Of a stretch of DNA of 64,000 nucleotides, positions 47,401 to 58,563 are shown in pieces. The DNA lies in assembly GCA_013350335.1 (NCBI GenBank), contig CM023540.1, positions 59,062,962 to 59,126,961 of the forward strand. Reading direction: 5' to 3'. Below the pieces are notes generated by a model. That model searched no databases. It had not been told where the DNA came from and saw only the letters and a program-made list of their open reading frames with translations. This DNA comes from Chimonanthus salicifolius. Its lineage: Eukaryota; Streptophyta; Magnoliopsida; Laurales; Calycanthaceae. The stretch's first letter is position 1. Each line of letters begins with the position of its first letter. A program made the translations under genes and the position numbers.

Positions 47401-48819
47401 ATCACATTGTAAATCATGATTATCAACATATGATGGTTATAGTAATTTCTTATTACTACTTCATTTTTATATACTTTTACATGGACTTTAATATATTTTG
47501 ATTAATCACAAAATTTTAGGGTAAAATATGTAAAGTAATTATTCTACTACTAAATAGGGTTTGAATAGGTTAAATATATATGGAGATTGTTCAAAATTCT
47601 AGCATTTAAAAAATTTCAAATATTTTTAATGATCAATGTTCAAAAAAGTTGCATCCAAATAACTTTGCAGCATTTAAAAAAAAATAGTCATAAATCAAAA
47701 CAGTTTTTTAGCATTTCAATGAAATGATTTTTTACCAGGAATTCATAAAGGTATTCACGTGCAGTAGCAGAAAATACATGTACCACATCTTGGTCGAATT
47801 TGCTTGAGACAAATGACAGCTTAGTTAGTGCAAATGGAACAATGGTAAGGCATGGACCGAGACAAATATTCCCAACTTATTATATTCACCATATAATGTC
47901 TTTTGCGCATTTTGAAATAAAAGAAGTTTTTGCAGCACTTCACACGCAATTTTTGTAAGCATCACAGCCTTTTATTTTCCTTTATGAATCAATCTTCCAA
48001 AGAAAGAACAATTCCAAATTCACAGATTTACTGAAAGTAAATATTTTTTCCTTCATTAGCTGTCAAAAATTGTTAGTTTAAAATTTCTAATATCACATAC
48101 AATCAAATTCACTGGAAATGGGTTGAACTCTCAAATGACAGCTTCTATGGAGAAACTAATCTAAAAACGTGGATTGTCTTATCAGAAAAACAGAAAAAAA
48201 AAAAAAGGAAAAAAAAAAAAAAGCAGCAGTGGTAGCAGCAGCAACAACAACAATATACCAATTCCAATATGAGAAAATTAAAGACCGAAACAAAAACAGA
48301 AACAAAAAGGAGAGGACAGGATGTGGAAAACAAACCTTTCCGTGGTGGAGGAGGTGGTACGTAATAATCCATTTCATGGCGTCTTCTCCTCCTCTTCTTC
48401 TTGCAGCAGACGAACAGAAGACTCAACACCAAAAGAACAATGCCACCGACGACTGCAATTCCAACAATGACCCCTGTTGACATGCCATTATTTGATGAGT
48501 CATTCGAGGATCCAGATGCTGATGGAGGCGGAGGTGGGGACTGGTTAGAAGAAGATGAGGACTTTGGTGGTGGTGGAGATGATGTACTAGGAGGGGGCGG
48601 TGAAGAATTAGACCCTGGAGGTGGTGGCGAAGATCCCGTTGCTGGAGGAGGAGGCGTGGATCCTTCCGCTGGCGGAGGAGAAGATCCCGACGCAGGCGGA
48701 GGTGGAGGAGATGCGGTAGGTGTTACTGTTGCAGGTGGGGGAGGGGATGGAGTCACCGCAGGCGGAGGCGGTGGAGAAGATGCCGGTGAAGGTGATGCAC
48801 CCGGAGACGGTGACGACAT
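41414..48819 (-). CDS. PERK: PERK-type proline-rich receptor-like kinase, eight exons
   Basis: A plasma-membrane Ser/Thr kinase thought to sense the cell wall. Exons from the 5' end: 48336-48819, 45104-45670, 43694-43780, 43501-43571, 42920-42996, 42498-42645, 42122-42283, 41414-41722, giving 634 residues. Every intron has GT-AG ends and phases join. Residues 1-105 are Pro/Ser-rich with SPPPP-type motifs; 115-138 is a membrane helix followed by KKKRRRRR; 162-250 is Pro-rich linker. The kinase starts near 263: glycine loop GQGGFG 271-276, Lys292, HRD with Asp388, DFG Asp406, APE 432-434. It is an RD kinase with intact catalytic residues. The C-terminal tail after [11 protein letters not shown] is Ser-rich. 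It looks functional. Length and motifs fit PERK4-7-like members; the exact paralogue is not assignable. Confidence 0.96.
43781..45103 (-). other. PERK intron 2, hosting a LINE remnant
   Basis: The intron lies between donor GTAAGC (45103) and the acceptor TTGCAG ending at 43781. It is AT-rich, with T- and A-runs at about 44502-44560, and contains the RTE LINE fragment at about 44572-44958. No exon is missing: the protein joins HLHG to KGRPTMEW across it as in other PERKs. Confidence 0.9.
44572..44958 (+). mobile_element. 3' end of an RTE-type LINE, in PERK intron 2
   Basis: In shifting plus-strand frames the segment reads [13 protein letters not shown]..., [13 protein letters not shown] and [10 protein letters not shown] pieces, then RLQIDEI and a (GAT)n microsatellite at 44936-44955 encoding an Asp run. 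This is the C-terminus and tail typical of plant RTE elements, 5'-truncated and full of stops. It lies antisense to the PERK gene. No target duplication was sought successfully. Confidence 0.75.
45671..48335 (-). other. PERK intron 1, 2.67 kb
   Basis: It separates the extracellular/membrane exon from the linker-kinase exon. The donor is GTTTGT at 48335 and the acceptor GTGCTGCAG ends at 45671. Close to the donor are A-runs and (AGC)n/(CAA)n low-complexity sequence (48184-48255). Open frames inside it have no domain features. No transposon boundary was recognised. Confidence 0.85.
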
Positions 48820-49260
48820 CGCCGGATTTATTCACCTCCGACAATTTGTGTCGAAAACCAACGGAAAAGGCAGATCTTCTTTGCCTGAAAGCTAATCTCC
48901 GTTTTCTCTTCGACTGTTTGCGTCGATTGGGTAGAAAACTGAAATCCAGTCCAACCGTAGGCCGGAAATCTAAGCTCTGCGGTCTTTCTCTGCTGATTTG
49001 CGTCAAATCACGGACAAAGCTAGCTGCTTCTAGCCGGAAACCTATTTTCCTCCGGCCGAGGTTTGGGCAAAAATTCGCCGGGAACGTACATTTTCGTTGG
49101 GGACGAGGAATTTCTGTCGCACTTTTGTTTTGTCGAATTAAGAATTTATTACAGTGAGAAGTTAAAGTCAGCTGCAGTAGCGATTCGGAGTGAGGAACTG
49201 GTGTTTGTTATTTCTGGTATTATTTTTGGTATGGTATTTGGTGCAGTTACGAATTAACAT
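48820..49260 (-). promoter_or_regulatory. PERK 5' UTR and promoter-proximal region
   Basis: The start codon at 48819 is preceded (minus strand) by AATAAATCCGGCG. This stretch is much richer in G+C than the following AT-rich DNA, as expected for a transcribed leader. No TATA box is convincing, and the transcription start cannot be placed. Confidence 0.45.
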
Positions 49261-50470
49261 CTATACGTTATTTATTAATTTACTTATAATTAAAATAATT
49301 AATTAAAAACAATATTTATTTAAAAGATTAAAATTACATTAATGAATTATTTTTTGTAATATTAATTATAAAATATATAATATATTAAATAAAGATTCTA
49401 TTTGGAAAAATAAAATTAAAAAATAATTTATTTATAAATAGAATTTCTTATGTACATCCAAATAAAAATTGTATTAAAACTCGTAATCTCTTTAAATCGT
49501 TTGAGGCTCCAATTGGTTCAATCAGATCCAATTGAATCGTGCAAATCAGATTAAACCATAAATGCAACCAAAAAATATTTTATGAACCCTTTAATTTTTT
49601 GTCTTTAAAGTAATACTTCATATATCTAATTAAGATAATTAAATGATTCTTTATGAGTTACAAATTTAAAAATATATTTTCAATAGTTAAATCATCAATA
49701 TAGGTGAGCCTCATATAGGTAGTCTCACAAATCTACGCACATTTGTTCTTGGAAATAGGTTTATTGAAAAAATGTCTCTATCTATCATACCTTTTGATTA
49801 TTCGGGAATATCTATCTTGATATCAAAGGAATCAAAGTCAATGTTATCAAAATCGGACTGGAATCGACTTCTTTGTGATTCAGTCTGATTAAAAAACCTT
49901 CTAAACAGTTAAATCGCAAAAAACCGCAGTGAACCATGTTGAACTGTGGACCGTGAACCGAGGTTCACTATGTATAAATTTAATTTTTTTCCTAATTTTT
50001 CATTACATTAGTTGGTGATATTTATAAGATTTAGCCATTTGGGACTTGTAGCAATGTGTTATAAAATTATGATATTAATTATTATGATAGCAATATTATC
50101 AACCTAATAAATATTAATTAACTAATAATGTATAAATAATGATGTTGGCCATTTATGACAATTATCTTAAAAGATATGTAACATTATAATATTATTAAAA
50201 TGAATATGTTATTAATATGATTATTTGTATTCATTCTTACGTTATCAATAGTGTCAATATTTATATATTTTTTATGTAAATATTACTTTTCCAATAATAT
50301 TTATAATTAAGATCAATCCGTAATTAATACATATATGTATCTTAGAATTAATTAAAGATTATTATATGTTGATATCTTATAATTTAAGTGAATGTAATAA
50401 TTTCATATCTAAATAATAATTTTTTTTGCTTAAAATTTTACTCAATTTATTAGTTAAATATTAACTAATA
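49261..50470. other. Very AT-rich intergenic DNA upstream of PERK
   Basis: Runs of A/T with no open frame of interest. About 49838-49980 is less AT-rich and has repeated GAACCG/GAACTG words; nothing further is recognised. Confidence 0.6.
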
Positions 50471-50650
50471 CTCCCTCTGTCCCACTTTAGTTATCTCATT
50501 TGAAAATTTTTTTTTTTTAAGGAACTCTCTATATAAAGCTAGCACTCCATGTGATTTTATCAATTTTCAACATATTTTATGCTAAATAGGACAACTATTT
50601 TGGGACAATTGTAAAATCCATGTAAGACAACTAAATTGGGACAGAGGGAG
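50471..50650. mobile_element. Stowaway-like MITE, copy 3, best-preserved ends
   Basis: Terminal inverted repeats CTCCCTCTGTCCCA and TGGGACAGAGGGAG are perfect over 14 bp and flanked by TA (50469-50470 and 50651-50652). Internal sequence is the reverse orientation of the copies at 38032 and 40316. It lies about 1.65 kb upstream of the PERK start codon. Confidence 0.93.
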
Positions 50651-50716
50651 TATATCAATATAATATATAATATTTATATTAAGGGTACGCGTTAGACCGA
50701 GTTTAACCGCGGTTGA

Positions 50717-53700
50717 TGTAATGCCCCTCCCTCTAACCACCATCATCAGAGTAGAGTTAAATGAATATTTGAGTGGAGAGAGAGGCGAGCGCCACGACAT
50801 GAAGCAAGTTCAAGTCCGAAGACCCGACCCTTGACTGGCTCAACTAGTGTGTGCGCGATAACATTTGCACACACTAACATAAACCTATAGAAATTTAAAT
50901 TTTTATTTCATTGCATGAATAGCTAAACACATCTCAAAGTAAGATAAGGAATTCCGACATACTAGAGTCAAATACAAAACAACTTAAATTCATAAATTCC
51001 ACAACTATAAATGTTACATTTCCCGAAAGATAACATTCTTCAAATTACATTTTCTTCTAATTTCCAAATTACAAGTACATTAAGCCAAGCTAGTCGAACT
51101 TCAACTCTCGTGTCCATCTCGCTCATATTCGACCATCACATGATTTGATTTCATCTACGCACTTCAACCTGCATACACAATCTGGAGGGGAGAAATTTAT
51201 GGGCTTAGTCAACGCACCCAATAGGAATTCCGATCACATAATATGCACTACAATGTGTCATACTAAGACAATATACATACTTGTACTCTTATCGAATCTC
51301 GATTTTATCGTATTTCAAAATTATATAAAATCCATGCTTCAAAACATACTATGTCATTATAAGTGTTTCAATACTTTATCCAAAATCATACTTAGGTCTT
51401 AAAATCCACATCTAGGTCACAAGCCATCTTTTTTCAAGATATACGTAATACATTCCTTAAACTATTTATCATGATACAAATCTCATATTTAACTCATTAT
51501 ATAAAACTCGTACTTGAAAATATAATACATATTTCATTATAAGGTATTGTACTCATATCTAATTCATCTCATAATTTTTTTCTCAAAAATAATGTTAAAT
51601 TCGTTCTTATAACGAAATCATATTCACTTGACCTTTCAAAATATCATATGTCAATCACGTATCATAGTACATTTTTCAAGACACATTAATATATCATTTT
51701 AGGAAAAACCTCTCCTTCAAGACATACATAATATATACTTAAAACCTTTCACGAAAACCACATTCGTTTCATCATTTCAAATACCATATTCAGTTCATGT
51801 AAATGTTCATCAATATACAATATATTATGCCATGGGTACCATGATACATGCATACCTTTATCATGCCCCATGCGTAGGTGGTTCAATATTTCCTTTAGAA
51901 CAACGGGGCATTTCATCCTCCCGTAAACTCATTTCATATTCATCCTTTGGGGTGTCCTGTTACATGTCATCATAAAACTCAACCGGTTCCACCGGTGAAA
52001 CATTCTTTCTTGGCCATACATACACGACATCAAAGCCTACCCGGGACAATTCAATACTTTGATTCGTCAATTATAACATGACACTAAAGCCTGTCTGGAC
52101 ATTCGGCACTTTGGTTCGTTAACAGTAACCCATAACAATAATCATGACCCTAAGGTCCATTTGGACAATCGGGTCCTTTGTTTTCTTTTCATGTCTTTCC
52201 CATCCCATGCTTCATGCATGAGGAGTATGAATGCAAATGAATGCTTAATGTCCTAACATATATCATATCTTTAATCATTTTCAAGAACATGAAAAATATC
52301 TTTTCATCTTAGATACTTTATACCTTTAAAACACATCAACTCTATTCAACATAATCATATAGATTCTTTATGTATGACTTATAAGTCCCAAGGTAGTTCA
52401 AAACCCCACGTAGTTGTAGTCTATAATTTACATTTCAAAATACCTCATAGATTGCGAAATAGTCCGAAGTACTTCAATTGAAAATAAACTCAATTTAATA
52501 AATCAAGAACACATGATTTTCAAAGGGACTTAAAGCATCATTTTCTTATTATTAATAGGGTATTAGATTCATACCCATTGCACTTCAACGAAGTAGGAAA
52601 ACCTACGTGATTGGAGATAAATCTACGGGGAGGACGAATCATGAAACGACTTGTACACCTCTAAGTCACCTTCGGGTCCTTCGTTATTTCCATGGATTAA
52701 GACACAAAAATCACACCACTAGTTAATGTCCTTGGTTTCCAAATCTAATATTTAGTACTTTTATTAATTACCATTGAGGGCGTCAGATTTGGAGAATGTT
52801 ACTGGTGTCTTATTAATCCCACATTAATTATCAAAACCAGAGTGTGGGGTTAAGATCAAAACAGTCTGTCACTGTCAATTCGGAACTTGGGTCACTTTGT
52901 TCTGAACTTCCGAAGCTTCGGAACATCTAGGTTATCCTTCGGATCGTCCGAAGTATACAATCACGTTGGTCTGCTCGGAACTTGGTTTCGGAACCTCTGA
53001 ACAAAGTTTCGAGACTTCGGAACTTCTAGGTCTTCTCTCGGTACTTCCGAGACATGTAGATTTTCAATTCACACTAGGTTGCTCAGAACTTGGTCTCGGT
53101 ACTTTCGAGCCAGGTTCTAAGACCTCGGGTTCTCTTTTGGACTTAACAGATTTTTTTTTTATTTTTCCTAATTATTTAGTCCTTATGGTGGTTCATTGGT
53201 CTTCTCAGAACTTGGCCTCAGAACGTCTGAGCTAGGTTCCGAGACCTCATACCTTGCTATAGTCTTTGGAACGTCATCCGTTCCTTCAGACTGTCCGAAT
53301 ATTCGGAAGTTGTCTCGGAATGTCCGAGATAGGTTCTGAGACCTATCTTTTTCAGACACTCACTTGCAGAAAACTGCAAGATTGATTCCACATGTGATTT
53401 ATCACATTTTAGAAAGTTAATACTCATGATTTGATTAACAAATACATGGATCTTAAATCAAATTCCATGAGTTGTGGGAATCCCCAAAAATCCCCAAATT
53501 TTCCAATTTCCATTTTCTTAACCCAAATTTATCTTGGGTTGAATCTAAACCATCCGGATCTTCAAATTAAGTCTTAATACTATATATAGAGAGAGAAACC
53601 AACCTTTTCTGAAGCTTTTCCAAAGATTTCTCTTCTTGCTTTCTTCTTCCTTTCTTCCCTTCTTCTCTTGCTTTCTCCCTTGGTTGAGTTTCACTAATGG

Positions 53701-54343
53701 AGGAGAAGAGAGGACGAGGAAAACCGTGTGGAAGGTGGAAGAAGGGGGTGCACAGTGGTGAGAAATGGAGAAAAGGGTGTGTTTGCCGTGAGAGACAGGG
53801 AGAGCAATGGAGTGTGCCGTGTGGGAGAGAGTGAAACAATGAGAGTGTCGTGTTAGTGGAGTGGAAAAGAGAGTGTGGAGGCTTTCCCCTTTGGTTGCCC
53901 TAAGTTATAGGGAGTGGGGTTGAGTGTGGTGTTGGGTCACACTTTCTCAAGTGGCATGCCATGTCATCTCTTATGTGGCACACCCGCCACATCATTAATT
54001 AGTTTTTATTAATTAAAAATCCATTCCATCGAGTATTATCAAATTAAATTAGTAACTTAATTAAATCACCCTTAATCTCTTATAATTAACTAATCACCAA
54101 ATTTTTCATCAATTAATTTAATTAATTATATTTCACTCAACTTTCAAAATTATTTAACTAAATCATCCCTTAATTTAGTATTTCTTAAATTTCGCTTAAT
54201 TACTCCATCATCCCTCTAATCTTACATGCTTACTTAATTTTTTCTTTCCTCATTTGACTTGATACATAGTATCAGCCCTATTCATTCCTCATCATTAAGG
54301 GAAATTATATTAATTTACTGGATTGAAATTCTGGGGTGTTACA
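50717..54343 (-). mobile_element. Minus-strand solo LTR of a divergent subfamily, 3.6 kb
   Basis: On the plus strand it starts TGTAATGCCCC and ends CTGGGGTGTTACA, with perfect GTTGA duplications (50712-50716 and 54344-54348). The conserved end blocks are present in weaker form (TCAACGCACCCAATAGG near 51209-51225). It lacks the GGTTCGGCC hairpins. In their place is an array of TCGGAACTT / CTTCCGAG motifs (52870-53350), and a roughly 60-bp diverged repeat (52028-52190). Confidence 0.93.
52870..53350. repeat. Array of TCGGAAC / GTTCCGAG-type inverted motifs
   Basis: Imperfect units of roughly 110 bp contain GGTCTNCTCGGAACTTGG, then CTCGG(A/T)AC...TTC(C/G)GAG and AGGTTC(C/T)(G/A)AGAC. Paired motifs could fold. 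The array occupies the same part of its LTR as the GGTTCGGCC arrays in other subfamilies but has a different sequence. Confidence 0.75.
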
Positions 54344-54348
54344 GTTGA

Positions 54349-54751
54349 ACCTTATTTAACCCAACCTTCCCCTAGAGATGGTTCGATAGACAGTCTGGTT
54401 CTAATAACATTGATCAAACTCATTGTATTGTCATCTTTCGAGCTTTTTCTCCACATGTCTTGGCCGTTGCCTATTGTGGTAGAAAATTTTGTCTAAATCT
54501 TCTTCGGACACTTCATGGATGATGCTTTAGAAGTTCTCGAACGAACCAAAAGAGAAAACGGGTGGATGATGTGGATTGGGAGCTCCTTATTGAATATCGG
54601 TTCTCAACAAAGCTCACTCCCTTGTAAAATTTGCAAGTAGCTCATGCATCTCACCTTGAAGAGTCTTAATCTTGTCGCCATTTCCTGCCCACTTTCGATG
54701 CCTAAGATAGGATTGGGAATCATCATCATCTCCGCCCAGCTGGTTCCGTCT
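54349..54751 (-). other. Possible retroelement leader and gag start, decayed
   Basis: On the minus strand this segment resembles the area after an LTR: a stretch with SYLRHRKWAGNGDKIKTLQG-like codons near 54660-54715 and GTTATTAGAACCAGACTG near 54405. The family cannot be named and there is no intact gene. It lies between two solo LTRs. Confidence 0.35.
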
Positions 54752-55408
54752 GGTATTGAAACGCCCCGCCCTCTCCGAGAAATCAGAGTCTAATTTCTTT
54801 TTTAATAATAGAATAACACTGGAAGAGAGCGGGCGGCGTCACGACGCGAGCTAAGTCCGGACTACCCAAGTCCGACCCTTAACTAGCCACCCATGTGTGC
54901 ATGGACTAAACCCACGATAACAAACCACACATGGAACTAAACAAGTCATGTGGAATAAACTAGACTAACTGTGGAATTAAACTGAATAGATAGCAAGTAC
55001 AAGTCTCATTTATTAACATAACTTAATCCAACCATCCATTGTCAATATCATAAACAAACCATAGCAAAGGTATCAACTTATTACATGTCCATAAACGAAA
55101 TCCGATTAAGAGTAAATTATAAAAATCATTCCAATAACAAGCTCTTAAGGTTCGCTCCCCTCTTGGTCATCGTCCTTCTCTTTCCCCTTCTTTGTTCCTG
55201 CATTATTCTCTAAGGATAGAATTAGGGCGTTAGATCAACGCGCCCAGTAGGTTTCCGTTCAGGGCTACCACATGGTTAGCATATAAAACATGCATATATA
55301 TCATAGTACATGATTATCAATAAAACATCTGAAAACAATGCTATGTATGTAAGTGCATATGTAATGAGTCCCACCCATTACCAGTATACATAGCCATCAA
55401 GTCATTTC

Positions 55409-55795
55409 ACAGTATTCTTTCATTGGGAATCTCACGATAAAGTAATCCACAGTAATCCTCATTTCCTGTGGAAAGACTCTCATCATTGAGTTATTTCACA
55501 GTGTTCTTTCATTGGGACTCTCCCGATAAGGTAATCCACAGTAATCCTCATTTCCTGTGGAAAGACACTCATCATTGAGTTGTTTCACAATGTTCTTTCA
55601 TTGGGACTCTCACGATAAGGTAATCCACAGTAATCCTCATTTCCTGTGGAAAAACACTCATCATTGAGTTGTTTCACAGTGTTCTTTCATTGGGACTCTC
55701 ACGATAAGGTAATCCACAGCAATCCTCATTTCCTGTGGAAAGACACTCATCATTGAGTTATTTTACAGTGTTTTTTCATTGGGACTCTCAAGTCA
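55409..55795. repeat. About 90-bp minisatellite, over 4 copies, inside the solo LTR
   Basis: Units begin GTTCTTTCATTGGGACTCTC and contain GATAAGGTAATCCACAGTAA and TCCTGTGGAAAGACACTCATC. They recur near 55410, 55500, 55590, 55680 and 55768 with few differences. Within a unit, CCACAG...CTGTGG forms an inverted repeat around TAATCCTCATTTC. Confidence 0.9.
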
Positions 55796-56129
55796 ACGTA
55801 ATCTATAATCATCACCCCATGCCATGCATGAGATGTCAATGCATTGTATATCATTTGTAAATACATAACTCATCATTCAAAACCACATTTGAAACATAAT
55901 ATCAAATACAACATATCTCATAAAAACATGATAAAACCAAATCATAACTGTGGTTACAAGTAGGTAGGAAACCTACCGAAGATTAGCTTCGGTGTTTGTT
56001 CTTTCTCAAAGCGTCACTTGCTCACGACTTGCACGCCGTTCAACTTCCGCTTCCTTGTTTATACAATGACAAGTTAATATCATAACCATTGGATTTCTTA
56101 TCAAGTCCAAATTCCATATTCCATCTTGT

Positions 56130-57207
56130 GGGGTTCGGCCATACCCATGGCCGAACCTGATCAACTTAGGATTTAACCTCCTTTTTTATTTGATCTCTCT
56201 TTTATTTAATCCTTATTAAACATCATATACTACAAAAATACCTTGGTAGGGTTCGGCCATACAACATGGCCGAACCATACTACTTTGGTTTGGGTCCATA
56301 CATCCACTCCTATGATCATTTCATCCATAACCAGGGTCCATGTTACTCACCATCCTTTCCATCCTTGAACTCCATATGAGATGGTCCATGGGGTTCAATG
56401 ATCCCATCCTATGTACTTAACTTAGGCTCTACCATTTTAACCATGATAACTACATAGTTCAGCCATCCAATGGCTGACTCAAAACAGTAATCATATTTCC
56501 ATTTTAAATCACATAACATCCCATAAAATGACCTATGGGGTTCGGCCATGTCATATGGTTCTTTGGATGCAATTCTTCCAATAACTGTACATAATTTATC
56601 CACTGTGTCTAAGCCATAAAAACGGTAGGATTCAGCCATCCATAGCCGTCCCCATAATAAGAACTTAATTCTATTTTTTTTCAGTCCTTTAAAATCTTCA
56701 CACATGGTATGGTTTTTATCCCCCAAAAACCATACCATTTATCAAATTACTTTCATGGGGTTCGGCCATTCAAAGTGGCCGAACCCACTGCTCTAAGTTT
56801 CCATCCTTTTCAACCTCATCATCATATTTCAAACCATTGATAAATTCAGCATAACATGCCCTAATTAAAACATGTAAATACTTCCACCACCGGTATGGTT
56901 TGTGGACTTCACAACCATAGCCCAACCAAATGAATTTCATGGGGTTCGACCAATCATGGTGGCCGAAACCAATGGTATATTTTATTTATCCTTTTTAAGC
57001 AACCTTATCCAAGGTTAAATTTCCTGATGTAATCGGCCATTCTATGGCCCAAAGTATGACACTTAAGACCATGATTTAACCTTCCAAAAACATGCATCCT
57101 AAGTCTGATTTAACATCTTAAACAGTCCATGGTTTTATCTTTACAAAAACCATCCAAATAAACCCATTCTTTTCATGGGGTTCGGCCATCCAAAGTGGCC
57201 GAACCCT
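56130..57207. repeat. Six dispersed inverted repeats in the minus-strand solo LTR
   Basis: Copies read GGGGTTCGGCCA...TGGCCGAACC at about 56130, 56249, 56757 and 57177, with decayed forms at 56538 and 56938. Loops include TACCCA, TACAACA, TTCAAAG and TCCAAAG. The arms match those of the plus-strand LTRs. Confidence 0.85.
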
Positions 57208-58563
57208 ATGATCCATTTTTCATCTCATTTATGAAGTACCATCCAAGGTCTAACCCTTGATGGATTCAGCCAAATAATGGCCAAATCATACTCCCTTCTA
57301 CACTTTTATTTAACCAAATATTTATGTAAAAGCTTACCAATTTCCTTGCTTCTTCCCTCTTGTTTCCTTTCTTTCCTTCCTCCTTAATCTCTTGCCGAAA
57401 TGGTGATTGATCTATGGTGAAACACAGCAGCTAGTTCGGTCCAAGAAAAGATGTTATTGAGAGAGGGAGAGGGAGAGATGGAAACCAAATTCTTCAAGGT
57501 GTAATCGGCCAAGTGTTGGTGTTATTTCCTTTTGTTAATCAGCCCAACCTCCCTCATCTCTCCTCATTAATCCTTGATAAAACCAAGGAGACATTGGGTG
57601 TCATCCAAGGCACCCCTTGGCACCAACCGATGTATCCATTGGAATCAGCCAATGCATCTCATGAGATGAGATGATGCCGCCCAACCTTGGTGACCCTTGG
57701 CTTGGCCAAGGCACCCCTTCACTTCCCAACGTGTGGGATTTATTTTTCTAGGTGATGTTTGAGATTAAAACACCCATTCATATCCATTTGACCCACTTGA
57801 CTCAAGATCCTTTTTATTCCAACTCAACTTACCCAACTCACCATACGTAATGCATTTCATTTAATGTAATTGAGTCAACTCATTTTCTTAATTTAAAACC
57901 AACTCAGTTCAGTCCAAGCTCGACCTGAATTAACTCATACTTGAGCTCATTTGAGGGCCCACACGGTCAGCCGTGGTCAACAAGGTCAACCAGACCCATT
58001 GGGTCCCCATTTAGCTTGTTGACCCGTTTCGACTCCATGACCCATTTATGGGTTGTTTTATCCATTTGCATTTGGTTTTCACATGTGCATCAAGCCTACC
58101 CATTTATGCTCTACTTGATTTCCAATCAATCCAGCTTAAATCCATTAAATTTGGGCTCACCCAATGGTCAAATAAGTCCATTATGACCCATTGGGTCCCA
58201 ATTGGGTCCTTTGACCCAATTAACCATTTTGAACCAATTTGATGCACACCACCCATTCCTTTTTAATTGACCCTTGTAATGTGTTCAAACCATCTTAGTT
58301 TGAATAATGGACCCCACTATTTTCTCATTTAACATCATAATTATTAAATTTACCGATCCAGGGGCATTTTCGTAAATATTCATATCTTTGAGAAATCGGG
58401 GTGTTACAGGTATATCCTTCCATCATTGGTGAATGTACTAGACGCTTTCTAATAAGATAAGATGGCTTGCTACAAGAAACACAAACACGTCTCCAAGCAA
58501 AAAATAAATATAATGCACAATGAAAGTATATGTATGTTGAACACAAGTACAATGGAAACAAGC

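Larger units (their letters stand above)
54757..58408 (-). mobile_element. Minus-strand solo LTR (chromovirus type), 3.65 kb
   Basis: On the plus strand it starts TGAAACGCCCCGCCC (one change from TGTAACG) and ends ATCGGGGTGTTACA. Perfect GGTAT duplications lie at 54752-54756 and 58409-58413. It has the GGGCG block (55225-55245), a minisatellite (about 55409-55795), hairpins at about 56130, 56249, 56538, 56757, 56938 and 57177, and a GTAAGC donor-like site (57332-57337, minus). It is related to the LTRs at 27239 and 34367. Confidence 0.94.

Noticed and set aside
48401..48895. A 164-codon plus-strand Gly/Asp-rich frame
   Set aside because: It is the antisense shadow of the PERK proline-rich exon.
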